Assembly (NCBI GenBank): GCA_009886755.1
Contig: QXYU01000004.1
Coordinates: 1-43,006, forward strand
Reading direction: 5' to 3'
Length of the DNA stretch: 43,006 nt
From: Flavobacteriaceae bacterium
Lineage (GTDB): Bacteria > Bacteroidota > Bacteroidia > Flavobacteriales > Flavobacteriaceae
The notes beneath the pieces are model-generated. The model did not search any database and was not told the origin of the DNA. It saw nothing but the letters and a program-made list of their open reading frames with translations. Both the position numbers and the translations under genes were made by a program. Positions 7,683 through 15,558 of the stretch are shown here, in pieces (positions within the stretch are counted from its first letter, which is position 1; each line of letters starts with the position of its first letter).

Positions 7683-9018
7683 TGTATTACTCCTTTTATT
7701 GAGCCTTCCGCTTTTTGTTGCGGCTCAAGACAAAATTAAGATTGACGGTGTCTCTGCCGTGGTTGGTGACTTTGTTATATTGGATTCGGATATCGATAAA
7801 ATGATTGTGGAAATGGAATCCCAAGGCATTTCGTCCAAAAATGTGAGTCGTTGTGAACTACTAGGAAAACTGATGGAGGATAAACTTTATGCCCACCATG
7901 CGGTTCAGGACAGCTTGGAAGTTAGCGATCAAGAAATTTATGATTATGTAGATCAGAGCCTAGAGTACTTTGTTAGCCAATTAGGGAGCATGGATAAAGT
8001 ATTATCATTTTATAAAAAATCGGATGAGGCTAGTTTTAGAGAGCAACTTTTTGAGATTAATAAGACGCAAAAACTTGCCGGTTTGATGCAATCTTCCATT
8101 GTAGATGCTATTGAAATCACTCCCGAAGAAGTACGAACATTTTATCAAAAGATTCCAGAAGATGAACTACCAACTTTTGGCACAGAGTTGGAAATCGCTC
8201 AAATTGTCATGGAACCGAACCCAACCCCCGAGGAGGAGGAACGGGTTATTAACCAATTAAAAAGTTTCAAAGTTGATGTTCTAGAGCGCGGTTTGAGTTT
8301 TGCGTCTAAGGCCATCCTATATTCCCAAGACCCAGGTTCTCGATCTAAAGGAGGGAAGTATACACTGCAGCGAAAGCGTCCTCAGATGGCAAAAGAGTTT
8401 CGCGACGTGGCATTCAGTCTGCAAGAAGGGGAGGTCTCTGACCCTTTTCGAACAGAGTTTGGTTGGCATATTTTGACAGTCGATAAAATCAGAGGCCAGG
8501 AAATTGATGTTCGGCACATTTTATTAATCCCTCGTATTGATGATCAGAAATTGGTTGAAACCAAAGCCTTGATGGAAACACTAAGAACGCGAATCATCAG
8601 TGATGAAATCACATTTGAAGAGGCAGCGTTTCAGTTTTCTTCGCAAAAAGAAACACGCAATAATGGTGGTGTTTTGGTGAACCCAGCCACCGGAGACACT
8701 CGTTTTGAATTGACCAAGATTGATCCTGTGCTTTATAATCAAATTCGATACCTACAGGATAATGAGATCACCTTACCACTATTGGAAGAGGGACGTGCTG
8801 GAAAGAAGAAGTATAAACTCCTAAAAGTTGCCAATCGTTTTGAAGAGCACACAGCAAACTTCACCAAAGACTACACTAAAATCAAAGATCTTGCTTTGAA
8901 AGAGAAAAAACTGAAGCAAGTGCAGCGTTGGATGATGGACAAAATTGAAGAAACCTATGTGAGTCTAAATCGAGACGTACGCTCTTGTGAATTCACGAAC
9001 AACTGGAGTAAAGAATAG
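7663..9018 (+). CDS. SurA-like periplasmic peptidyl-prolyl isomerase
   Basis: Starting at the ATG at 7663 the product has 451 residues and a clean signal peptide ending VAAQ. Earlier in-frame starts back to 7603 would hide that signal and lie inside the preceding gene. The N-terminal chaperone domain (IDGVSAVVGDFVILDSDID) is followed by two parvulin domains: the first around ELEIAQIVM to FGWHILTVDK, the second around EIDVRHILLIPR. Such proteins fold outer-membrane beta-barrels in the periplasm. Pairing with the preceding parvulin-like lipoprotein is usual in flavobacteria. It converges on crtZ with a 7-nt gap. Confidence 0.92.
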   Translation: MKPTWNSVLLLLLSLPLFVAAQDKIKIDGVSAVVGDFVILDSDIDKMIVEMESQGISSKNVSRCELLGKLMEDKLYAHHAVQDSLEVSDQEIYDYVDQSLEYFVSQLGSMDKVLSFYKKSDEASFREQLFEINKTQKLAGLMQSSIVDAIEITPEEVRTFYQKIPEDELPTFGTELEIAQIVMEPNPTPEEEERVINQLKSFKVDVLERGLSFASKAILYSQDPGSRSKGGKYTLQRKRPQMAKEFRDVAFSLQEGEVSDPFRTEFGWHILTVDKIRGQEIDVRHILLIPRIDDQKLVETKALMETLRTRIISDEITFEEAAFQFSSQKETRNNGGVLVNPATGDTRFELTKIDPVLYNQIRYLQDNEITLPLLEEGRAGKKKYKLLKVANRFEEHTANFTKDYTKIKDLALKEKKLKQVQRWMMDKIEETYVSLNRDVRSCEFTNNWSKE

Positions 9019-9025
9019 GTTGATC

Positions 9026-9475
9026 TTATCTGAAATATTTTAAGGGTACCCATAGCATACCAAAGCATTCACCTCCTTGTTTGTGGATGTTTTTGTGGTG
9101 GATTTTATGCGCTCTTCGCACTCCTTTAGCGTAGCGAGAATTTGCATTGCGAAACCATTTAAAGCGCTGGTGGATGAATATATCATGTACCATAAAGTAG
9201 GTAAAACCATAGGCGAATATGCCCAATCCAATAGGCAAGCCAGGCCAAAAGTTTAATTCCCCCCAAGCCACGACGCAGCCCCCGCTGATTAAGGCGTAAA
9301 AGATGAAAAACAAATCATTGCGTTCAAACCATGAATCGTGATCTTTTTTGTGATGGTCTTTGTGCCATATCCACAAAAAACCATGCATGATATATTTGTG
9401 GCTAAACCATGCCATAAATTCCATTCCAGTGAAAGTCAACAAAAAAACAGCTGACCAAAGCAAGACGTTAGACAT
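9026..9475 (-). CDS. crtZ: Beta-carotene hydroxylase
   Basis: The 149-residue membrane protein carries the four histidine clusters of the CrtZ/fatty-acid-hydroxylase superfamily diiron site: HKYIMH, HKDHHKKDH, HDIFIHQR and HKIHHKN. CrtZ adds hydroxyls at C3 and C3' of beta-carotene, giving zeaxanthin. Hydrophobic segments lie near residues 4-22 and 53-100. It starts 2 nt after crtB ends, so both are read from one transcript. The length is within the normal range for the bacterial enzyme. Confidence 0.93.
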   Translation of the reverse strand: MSNVLLWSAVFLLTFTGMEFMAWFSHKYIMHGFLWIWHKDHHKKDHDSWFERNDLFFIFYALISGGCVVAWGELNFWPGLPIGLGIFAYGFTYFMVHDIFIHQRFKWFRNANSRYAKGVRRAHKIHHKNIHKQGGECFGMLWVPLKYFR

Positions 9476-9477
9476 TC

Positions 9478-10317
9478 TTACAGTAGATTCAAATGATATT
9501 TAAAATAAGACTGGGCCAAAACTCCCATTTTTTGGTAATTAGGAACTCGGATACGAGCGTTTTTAATTTGCAAAGAAGGAGTCCTTTTGAGTTTCTGCAG
9601 TAATTTGAAATAGTACTTGTAGGCAGTATATACTCCGAAACGAGCTTCTTCAGGAAGCTTAAAAATCCCAGTAAGTGCCTTTTCAAAATCGACTTCGATT
9701 TCATTAATGATATCCATTTTATCGAGCTCTTGGAAGGAATTCAAATCAACATTGGGAAAATAAGTCCTATCCAGAGTTTCGAAATCTGAATTTAAATCTC
9801 TAAGGAAATTTACTTTTTGAAAAGCAGAGCCCAGAGCCATGGCTGCAGGTTTGAGGGATTCATACGTTTCGTCCTTTCCGTCAACAAATACCTTTAAACA
9901 CATCAAGCCGACAACATCGGCAGAGCCATAGATGTACGCTTCGTATTCTGCCTGTGTTTCATAAACTTGTTTGTGAAGGTCTTGGCGCATACTTTTCAGA
10001 AAGGCATCGATAAGGTCTGTTCCAATATTGAATTTGTTTACAGTGTATTGAAAAGAATTCAAAATGGGGTTAAGACTGATTTTGTGTGTAAGCGCTTCGT
10101 GTAAGTCTCTTTCAAAATTGTCTAGCAACAACTCCTTTGGATAGTTATGAAAGGTGTCAACAATCTCATCGGCAAAACGAACAAATCCATAGATGTTGTA
10201 TATATGAGGACGAATGGAATTGCCCAAAAGTTTTGTTGCCATCGAGAATGAAGTGCTGTAACGCTGGGTGACAATACGACTGCAATCTTGAGAGACCGAG
10301 TCAAACAAGTTTTTCAT
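9478..10317 (-). CDS. crtB: Phytoene synthase
   Basis: The 279-residue trans-isoprenyl diphosphate synthase joins two geranylgeranyl diphosphates to phytoene. Two aspartate-rich metal-binding motifs are visible: RFADEIVDTF (Asp50 and Asp54) and FLRDLNSDFETLDRTYFP (Asp174 and Asp178). The N-terminal YSTSFSMA matches the family. It lies between crtZ and the MerR gene. No desaturase gene (crtI) is present in this unit, so phytoene must be desaturated by an enzyme encoded elsewhere. Confidence 0.94.
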   Translation of the reverse strand: MKNLFDSVSQDCSRIVTQRYSTSFSMATKLLGNSIRPHIYNIYGFVRFADEIVDTFHNYPKELLLDNFERDLHEALTHKISLNPILNSFQYTVNKFNIGTDLIDAFLKSMRQDLHKQVYETQAEYEAYIYGSADVVGLMCLKVFVDGKDETYESLKPAAMALGSAFQKVNFLRDLNSDFETLDRTYFPNVDLNSFQELDKMDIINEIEVDFEKALTGIFKLPEEARFGVYTAYKYYFKLLQKLKRTPSLQIKNARIRVPNYQKMGVLAQSYFKYHLNLL

Positions 10318-10326
10318 AGATAATTT

Positions 10327-10347
10327 TTAGTCTAACTAATTTACTAA
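10327..10347 (-). promoter_or_regulatory. Possible MerR operator between merR and crtB
   Basis: TTAGT-CTA-ACTAA (10327-10339) is a perfect inverted repeat with a 3-nt centre. A third ACTAA follows at 10343-10347, 8 nt after the start of the previous one. It lies 10-30 nt upstream of the crtB ATG and downstream of the merR stop, where a CarH/LitR-like regulator could block crtB transcription. A weak -7-like TAAATTTT is adjacent on the same strand. The assignment is inference from symmetry and position. Confidence 0.32.
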
Positions 10348-10370
10348 AATTTAAGATAAATTTTAGAAGC

Positions 10371-11300
10371 TTAAACAAAAATTTGTTCTCCAAAGAATTC
10401 TAAACGGAAAGTTTCGAATGTTGGATGCAGTTTTACTTGACCCGGCAGCGTTGCTGGATTGATCAACATTTGCAGAGGACCTAGAATGTGGAGACTTGAT
10501 TGTGTGCCTTCCAAGATAGTGTCTTGAAAGTCTCTTAAATAGCCATCAACTTCTTCTTTGTTTGGCTCTACTGTTAAGTAGGTAACAAAGGTAAGGCTAT
10601 CACTGAAGGTCATTACAGTGTTAAGTGACTCCGTAGTCAATGATTGGCCTAGGAATATTGTCTTATAATTTTGTGAAAGGATATAATAATTTAGGAAAAG
10701 AACCCCTAATTCATGAATTTCATTTTCTGGCAGGAACAACACAAACACCTTTTGATTTTCTTGAGGAGTTTGTTTGCGTTGTATTAATTCCGTTTGAATA
10801 TGAATTTTTTGTTTAACCAAGTTAGTGATAAAATGCTCGTGTGAAGGACTGATAGCACCTGTTTGCCACAGTATACCCAATTCCTTCATCAGGGGCATGA
10901 AAATGTTGATGAAAATGTAATCGAATTCATATTTGGAGGCGATTTCATCATAGGTAGCATCAAACATAACGTAGTCAAAATTGACCATTGCTAATTTAAG
11001 CGCATTGATGGCGACTTGTTCTGAGGTAGATTTCAGTGCAATGTCGCGGACCATAATTGGAATTTCGCCTTCCTCCAAGCTAGCAATCTTGGAGATTTTA
11101 AAACCGTGGTTGTAAAGAAGCGTAATATTGAGAAGCTTTTGGAGACTAGAAAGACTGTACCGGCGTATGTTGGTGTCGGTTCTTTCCGGCTGTAGAAGGT
11201 TATAACGCTTTTCCCAAATTCGTATCGTATGGGCTTTAATACCTGAGATATTCTCAAGGTTTTTGATGGAAAAAGTGCTTTTTATCCTGTTCATGTTCAA
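10371..11300 (-). CDS. MerR-family regulator with CarH/LitR-like B12-binding domain
   Basis: The 309-residue protein has a MerR winged helix (residues about 10-75; GIKAHTIRIWEKRY is the recognition region), then a four-helix bundle and a Rossmann-like domain as in CarH. Residues that contact adenosylcobalamin in CarH appear conserved: Trp145 in LGILWQTG and Glu155-His156 in SPSHEHF. The lower-axial histidine motif DxHxxG appears as EIHELG (His196). CarH-type proteins repress carotenoid genes in the dark and release DNA when light breaks the cobalt-carbon bond. The position upstream of crtB-crtZ fits that role; light response here is inference. A -7-like TATATTTG lies at 11323-11330. Confidence 0.88.
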   Translation of the reverse strand: MNMNRIKSTFSIKNLENISGIKAHTIRIWEKRYNLLQPERTDTNIRRYSLSSLQKLLNITLLYNHGFKISKIASLEEGEIPIMVRDIALKSTSEQVAINALKLAMVNFDYVMFDATYDEIASKYEFDYIFINIFMPLMKELGILWQTGAISPSHEHFITNLVKQKIHIQTELIQRKQTPQENQKVFVLFLPENEIHELGVLFLNYYILSQNYKTIFLGQSLTTESLNTVMTFSDSLTFVTYLTVEPNKEEVDGYLRDFQDTILEGTQSSLHILGPLQMLINPATLPGQVKLHPTFETFRLEFFGEQIFV

Positions 11301-11360
11301 ATTTCGTTTACAAAAGCTTCAACAAATATAAACAAAAAATCGAGCAATGGGTAAAAAAAG

Positions 11361-11446
11361 TGCGCACGAGAAGACTCGAACTTCCACGGGATTTAACTCC
11401 CACTAGGCCCTCAACCTAGCGCGTCTACCAATTCCGCCACGTGCGC
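11361..11446 (-). tRNA. tRNA-Leu (GAG)
   Basis: The minus strand folds into an 86-nt class II tRNA: a perfect 7-bp acceptor stem GCGCACG/CGTGCGC, a D-loop with GGTAGACGC, anticodon stem CTAGG/CCTAG with loop TTGAGGG (anticodon GAG), an extra arm of leucine type, and TTCGAGT in the T loop. The discriminator is A and no CCA is encoded. It lies 10 nt downstream of tRNA-Lys on the same transcript. Confidence 0.95.
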
Positions 11447-11456
11447 GACAGTTTTG

Positions 11457-11529
11457 TGACTTGACTGGGGCTCGAACCCAGGACCCTCTCCTTAAAAGGG
11501 AGATGCTCTACCAACTGAGCTATCGAATC
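11457..11529 (-). tRNA. tRNA-Lys (TTT)
   Basis: The minus strand gives a 73-nt tRNA: D stem GCTC/GAGC, anticodon stem TCTCC/GGAGA with loop CTTTTAA (anticodon TTT), T stem CTGGG/CCCAG with TTCGAGC, discriminator A, no encoded CCA. The acceptor stem GATTCGA/TCAAGTC contains one G-U pair (3-70) and one C-A mismatch (5-68), which is unusual for an otherwise standard tRNA-Lys. Confidence 0.93.
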
Positions 11530-11542
11530 AGATTTCAGGCTG

Positions 11543-11550
11543 CAAATATA
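11543..11550 (-). promoter_or_regulatory. -7 promoter box for the tRNA-Lys/tRNA-Leu unit
   Basis: On the minus strand this is TATATTTG, an exact TAnnTTTG match ending 13 nt before the 5' end of tRNA-Lys. A well-spaced -33 TTTG is not seen. Confidence 0.45.
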
Positions 11551-11611
11551 GTATCTATTATCCAAAATTCTATTCCAAAATATATAAATTTGATCTTACT
11601 TTGTTTAAGCT

Positions 11612-12127
11612 ATGCAGCAACTGTTTTTGGTCGGTTATATGGGGTCTGGTAAATCCACGCTTGGGAAAGTCCTTGCCCAAAATCTCAACTGTCCTTTTAT
11701 CGATCTTGATGCATGGATTGAAGATCAAGAAGGAGTCCCGGTTGCTCAGTTGTTTAAGGAGAAAGGGGAGTTGTACTTTCGAAAACAAGAGCATCATCAT
11801 CTTAAAAAATTACTTGAAGATCCAGCACCAAAGGTTGTGGCACTAGGAGGCGGAACCCCCTGTTATTACAATAATATGGAATTGTTACAAAAAGCTTCTA
11901 ATGTAAAAACGGTTTATCTGAATGCTTCTGTGAGTTTCCTCGCAAAACGATTGTTGCCTGAAAAACAACAACGACCCCTTATTCAACATTTAGACTCCGA
12001 GAGTGCTTTGAGGGAGTTTATTGGGAAACATCTCTTTGAACGGCTCCCTTTTTATCAAAAAGCAAGTCAATCTCTTATGATAGAGGGAAAAACAGTAGCG
12101 GATTTGGTCAGTGCTGTGACTAGCTAA
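11612..12127 (+). CDS. aroK: Shikimate kinase
   Basis: The 171-residue P-loop kinase phosphorylates shikimate at O3 in aromatic amino acid synthesis. It shows the Walker A GYMGSGKST (Lys14), the shikimate-binding DLDAWIE, FKEKGELYFRKQE with the conserved Arg, the GGGTP loop, and the lid region RPLIQ. Length is normal. The ATG at 11612 begins right before the P-loop strand as in relatives. A TAAATTTG box at 11585-11592 is a likely -7 element. Its last 8 nt overlap the end of the convergent phosphoribosyltransferase gene. Confidence 0.95.
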   Translation: MQQLFLVGYMGSGKSTLGKVLAQNLNCPFIDLDAWIEDQEGVPVAQLFKEKGELYFRKQEHHHLKKLLEDPAPKVVALGGGTPCYYNNMELLQKASNVKTVYLNASVSFLAKRLLPEKQQRPLIQHLDSESALREFIGKHLFERLPFYQKASQSLMIEGKTVADLVSAVTS

Positions 12128-12626
12128 GATAAACCCCTTCATCCTTCCCCTCCAATACAACCTGTATGTGTTCTTTGTTTGAGGTTGATAGAGATAGTCC
12201 TTTAAAGTCTGCTTTAATTGGGTAGCGTTTGTGGTTTCTATTAACCAAAACCGCTGTTTGGAGTTGCTTCAAAGGAACCTGAAGAAAGTGATTCACAGCA
12301 TAAATAAGAGTGCTTCCTGTGTTCAGAACATCATCAATAACAATAACGACTCTATTTTTACAAACCTCAAGTTTTTCGGAGGTTGTGATTTTGTCCAAAG
12401 GGTTTTTCTTGTTCAACTGGAGCGAAATCAAAGTGATCTTTGGCGAGGATAAGCTTGCAAGTATCTTTACGATACGTTTGGCAAACAGCAAACCATTATC
12501 GGCAATCCCCACAATAAAAAGTTCTTTTTCTTCTGTATTGGATTCCAATATCTGTAGAGCGATTCGCCGTGTACTGGCTTCGATTTTTTCTTTGGTAAAA
12601 AGCTGGTGGGTGGGTTGGCTGTTCAT
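12120..12626 (-). CDS. PyrR-like phosphoribosyltransferase family protein
   Basis: The 168-residue protein has the type I phosphoribosyltransferase PRPP loop VVIVIDDVLNTGSTL (about residues 92-106) and the PyrR-like C-terminal part AVLVNRNHKRYPIKADFKG followed by LSTSNKEH. PyrR proteins bind pyr mRNA and may have weak uracil phosphoribosyltransferase activity; whether this one regulates or is an enzyme cannot be told. The gene is 25 nt downstream of the S4-domain gene on the same strand, so they are probably co-transcribed. Confidence 0.88.
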   Translation of the reverse strand: MNSQPTHQLFTKEKIEASTRRIALQILESNTEEKELFIVGIADNGLLFAKRIVKILASLSSPKITLISLQLNKKNPLDKITTSEKLEVCKNRVVIVIDDVLNTGSTLIYAVNHFLQVPLKQLQTAVLVNRNHKRYPIKADFKGLSLSTSNKEHIQVVLEGKDEGVYLS

Positions 12627-12651
12627 GGAATAAATATATAAATACTTCCGT

Positions 12652-13023
12652 TTAATCTTCGTCTTCTAGGAAACCGTCAATATTTCTGCGATCTTTTTTG
12701 GTGGGACGTCCGAGACCTTTTTCTCGCGGACGAAAAGCATCTAGGTCTTGTATCTCTTTGTGGCTAAATGCACTTTGCGGTGTGGTGTCTTGTCGATAGA
12801 TATCCACGAGTTTGGCTCCGACACGGCTTTTGGGAATGTCCAATACCTTGAGCTGAAACCAAATTTGCTCTTTGCGAACCTCGAGCTGATCCATCGGGAG
12901 TACTTCCCGGGAAGGCTTTACTGTAGCGCCATTAATCTTGATGGCTCCTTTCCTACAAGCTTGGCTGGCCAAACTTCGCGATTTGAAATAACGCACACAC
13001 CACAAATATTGATCTACTCTCAT
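12652..13023 (-). CDS. S4-domain RNA-binding protein, Hsp15-like
   Basis: The 123-residue basic protein opens with MRVDQYLWCVRYFKSRSLA, the S4 RNA-binding fold, continues with ACRKGAIKINGATVKPSREV, and ends in a charged tail (GRPTKKDRRNIDGFLEDED). This is the layout of Hsp15 (HslR), which binds 50S subunits carrying stalled nascent chains and helps to recycle them. Length matches the family. It is divergent from the FKBP lipoprotein gene, with 78 nt between them. Confidence 0.88.
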   Translation of the reverse strand: MRVDQYLWCVRYFKSRSLASQACRKGAIKINGATVKPSREVLPMDQLEVRKEQIWFQLKVLDIPKSRVGAKLVDIYRQDTTPQSAFSHKEIQDLDAFRPREKGLGRPTKKDRRNIDGFLEDED

Positions 13024-13062
13024 AGGTTAAAGGAATACACTTACAAAAGTACAGGAATATTG

Positions 13063-13070
13063 TATATTTG
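13063..13070 (+). promoter_or_regulatory. -7 promoter box of the FKBP lipoprotein gene
   Basis: TATATTTG matches TAnnTTTG exactly and lies 31 nt before the ATG at 13102. No clear -33 TTTG is seen at the usual distance. Confidence 0.4.
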
Positions 13071-13101
13071 CTCAGCCCAATAAAAAGGGTCTTTAAATCG
13101 C

Positions 13102-14001
13102 ATGCTACAACCCAAACTGACTCGGTTCACTTTCGTTTTTTTATTTCTTTTGATTCTCGGTTATTCTTGTAATAAGGACCAAGCCGAAAGCGTCGAAATC
13201 CGCGATGTCCAAACCCAATTCCTTGAGGATGAGCAAACGCTGCTAACCTATTTGGAAACACATTTTTACAATTATGAGGATTTTGAAGCCGATCCCTCGA
13301 ATTATACCCTGCGTATATCAATTGACACACTGTCAGGGGAAAATAGTAACAAAACTCCGCTTGTCGATCAAGTAGCAATTAAATCGGTTGAAGTTAATAA
13401 TGCCGATGGAGATGTCATTAATCATGACCTTTACTATTTAATTGTCCGAGAAGGCAAAGGAGAGCGTCCCTCAGAGGTGGATTCCACCTATGTCCGCTAC
13501 AAAGGAGCGCTATTAGATGGAACCGTCTTTGATCAGCAAGAACTCCCAGTATGGTTTGACCTTCCTCAGGTAGTACCTGGTTTTCGTAAGGGAATCTCAG
13601 AATTGCGTTCTGGAAGTTTTTCAGAAAATCCCGATGGAACGTTTGATTTTTATGACTACGGACAGGGAGTCTTATTTATTCCTTCCGGTTTGGCTTATTA
13701 TGCGAATGCACAGCCTGGTATTCCGGAATATTCCCCACTGATTTTCTCCCTTTCTTTATTTACGTTGAAAGCGTCAGATCACGACGGTGATGGAGTCTTT
13801 TCTAAAGATGAAGACATCGACGGAGATGGCAATCCATTCAACGACGATACCGATGGTGATGGGACGGCTGATATGTATGATGCCGATGATGATGGTGACG
13901 GCGTGCTAACCAGAGATGAGCTCGATTTGGATGAGAACGGCATACCCGGTGATTCCGATTCGGATGGAATTCCCAACTATCTCGATTCCGATTCTGCTTA
14001 G
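13102..14001 (+). CDS. FKBP-type peptidyl-prolyl isomerase lipoprotein with calcium-type tail
   Basis: The 299-residue protein has a lipoprotein signal (lipobox around GYSC, Cys23), so it is membrane-anchored. An FKBP domain spans about residues 110-225 (YVRYKGALLDGTVFDQ, PQVVPGFRKGI, LFIPSGLAYY), which would catalyse prolyl cis-trans isomerisation outside the cytoplasm. From about residue 226 follows an Asp/Gly-rich run of DxDGDG units (for example DHDGDGVFSKDED and DADDDGDGVLTRDE), as in thrombospondin type 3 or EF-hand-like calcium-binding repeats. The FKBP plus acidic tail is a fusion. The last 4 nt overlap the convergent barrel gene. Confidence 0.9.
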   Translation: MLQPKLTRFTFVFLFLLILGYSCNKDQAESVEIRDVQTQFLEDEQTLLTYLETHFYNYEDFEADPSNYTLRISIDTLSGENSNKTPLVDQVAIKSVEVNNADGDVINHDLYYLIVREGKGERPSEVDSTYVRYKGALLDGTVFDQQELPVWFDLPQVVPGFRKGISELRSGSFSENPDGTFDFYDYGQGVLFIPSGLAYYANAQPGIPEYSPLIFSLSLFTLKASDHDGDGVFSKDEDIDGDGNPFNDDTDGDGTADMYDADDDGDGVLTRDELDLDENGIPGDSDSDGIPNYLDSDSA

Positions 14002-14582
14002 TCTAGGGAATAGGAAATTCCAACCATCCATTTTTGACCGCGTGTGTCAAATGTGCCTTCTACACCTTTTTCTGATAAAAAGGCGACTTCACTTTTCTTA
14101 AGCCCTCTTTCATAGCGTAAGTCTACAGCGAAGTTCCCTAAATTTACACGTGTTCCAATATGTGCGCCAATGGTAGATTGATCCCCGATGGTTTCGATGT
14201 CGATGTTTAATTGTTCTTCCAGACGATATTGAAAGCTAGGGCCAAGGAAAACACTAATGGCTGGAAGTAATTTGTAACCTACGGAAACGGGTACTTCCAA
14301 ATTGGTTGAATTAAAGCTGATGGTTTCAAAATCGGATCTCAATTTTGTTAGGTGAACTTCGGGACGAAGATAGAATAGTAAAAAGTTAACCTGTCCATAG
14401 AGACCCACGAAATAGCCTGTTTTTTGCTTGGCAGTTTCTTTAAAATCAGCGATATCCTCTACAGAAGAGCGAAGGTCTCCAGAAGCCTGAAAATTGGCTC
14501 CACCCACAATCCCAAAATCAATTTGACTGAAAGCGTTTAGGCTGAGCAACAGAAACAACGAATTAAGAAGAATTTTTCTCAT
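13998..14582 (-). CDS. Outer-membrane beta-barrel protein (PorT-like family)
   Basis: The 194-residue protein has a signal peptide ending AFSQ, then GIVGGANFQASGDL, the start typical of the flavobacterial PorT-type outer-membrane barrel family (DUF2490/OMP_b-brl_2-like). Regular amphipathic strands follow, for example FAVDLRYERGLKKSEVAF, ending GISYSLD. It is 6 nt downstream of the transketolase C-terminal subunit gene. The true PorT secretion component is longer, so this is a paralogous barrel of unknown function. Confidence 0.82.
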   Translation of the reverse strand: MRKILLNSLFLLLSLNAFSQIDFGIVGGANFQASGDLRSSVEDIADFKETAKQKTGYFVGLYGQVNFLLFYLRPEVHLTKLRSDFETISFNSTNLEVPVSVGYKLLPAISVFLGPSFQYRLEEQLNIDIETIGDQSTIGAHIGTRVNLGNFAVDLRYERGLKKSEVAFLSEKGVEGTFDTRGQKWMVGISYSLD

Positions 14583-14588
14583 GACTGC

Positions 14589-15545
14589 TTATTTACGTTC
14601 AATAACTTTTTTCACTTTTTCAACAATGGCATTTTGATCGATTCCATATTTAGCCATCAATTGAGCGGGGGTTCCTGATTCTCCAAAGGTATCTTGTGTT
14701 GCCACAAATTCCTGAGGTACTGGCTGAGCAGCGGTGAGTGTACGAGCGACACTTTCACCCAAACCACCGAGGAAGTTGTGTTCCTCTGCCGTTACGATAC
14801 AGCCTGTTTTTTGAACTGAGTTTAGGATAATAGTTTCATCCAAGGGTTTGATGGTGTGAATATTGATCACTTCTGCCGAGACTCCCACTTTTTCGAGGGT
14901 CTCTGCCGCTTGAAGAGCTTCCCAGACCAAATGCCCAGTGGCAACGATGGTTACATCGGTTCCAGGGTTCAATAGAATTCCTTTTCCAATCTCAAAAGGG
15001 GTTTCTTCTTCCGTGGTAAAGTTAGCAACTTTAGGACGGCCAAAACGAAGATAAACCGGGCCTTGATGCTTTACAATGGCAATGGTTGCGGCTTTAGTTT
15101 GATTAAAATCACAGGGATTGATAACGGTCATACCGGGCAGCATTTTCATCAAACCGATGTCTTCCAAGATTTGGTGTGTTGCACCATCTTCGCCGAGGGT
15201 TATTCCGGCGTGCGAAGCACAGATTTTCACATTCTTTCCAGAATAGGCTATCGATTGGCGAATTTGATCATACACTCTTCCAGTGGAGAAATTGGCAAAG
15301 GTTCCAGTAAAAGGAATTTTTCCTCCGATGGTAAGTCCTGCAGCAATTCCCATCATATTGGCTTCGGCAATTCCTACTTGAAAAAAGCGTTCGGGGTTTT
15401 CTGCAATAAATTCATCCATTTTGAGTGATCCCACTAGATCAGCACAAAGGGCAACGACATTGGGATTGGTTCTACCGAGTTCCGCCAAGCCAACACCAAA
15501 ACCGGATCGGGTATCTTGATTTCCTTGATTAATATATGTTTTCAT
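14589..15545 (-). CDS. Transketolase, C-terminal subunit
   Basis: The 318-residue protein contains the pyrimidine-binding and C-terminal domains of transketolase: FFQVGIAEANMMGIAAGL with the catalytic glutamate, GPVYLRFGR, and the C-terminal domain from about residue 190 (TIVATGHLVWEAL, AEEHNFLGGLGE). The ATG at 15545 is chosen because the longer frame to 15641 overlaps the N-subunit gene and adds unrelated residues. With the N-subunit gene 13 nt upstream it forms a heteromeric thiamine-diphosphate enzyme of the pentose phosphate pathway. Confidence 0.93.
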   Translation of the reverse strand: MKTYINQGNQDTRSGFGVGLAELGRTNPNVVALCADLVGSLKMDEFIAENPERFFQVGIAEANMMGIAAGLTIGGKIPFTGTFANFSTGRVYDQIRQSIAYSGKNVKICASHAGITLGEDGATHQILEDIGLMKMLPGMTVINPCDFNQTKAATIAIVKHQGPVYLRFGRPKVANFTTEEETPFEIGKGILLNPGTDVTIVATGHLVWEALQAAETLEKVGVSAEVINIHTIKPLDETIILNSVQKTGCIVTAEEHNFLGGLGESVARTLTAAQPVPQEFVATQDTFGESGTPAQLMAKYGIDQNAIVEKVKKVIERK

Positions 15546-15558
15546 ACGTAGTAAGAGT

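Noticed and set aside
11461-11652. A 63-codon plus-strand frame beginning MTGARTQDPLLKRE
   Set aside because: It is the reverse complement of tRNA-Lys followed by the aroK upstream region; such frames are a common false call over tRNA genes.
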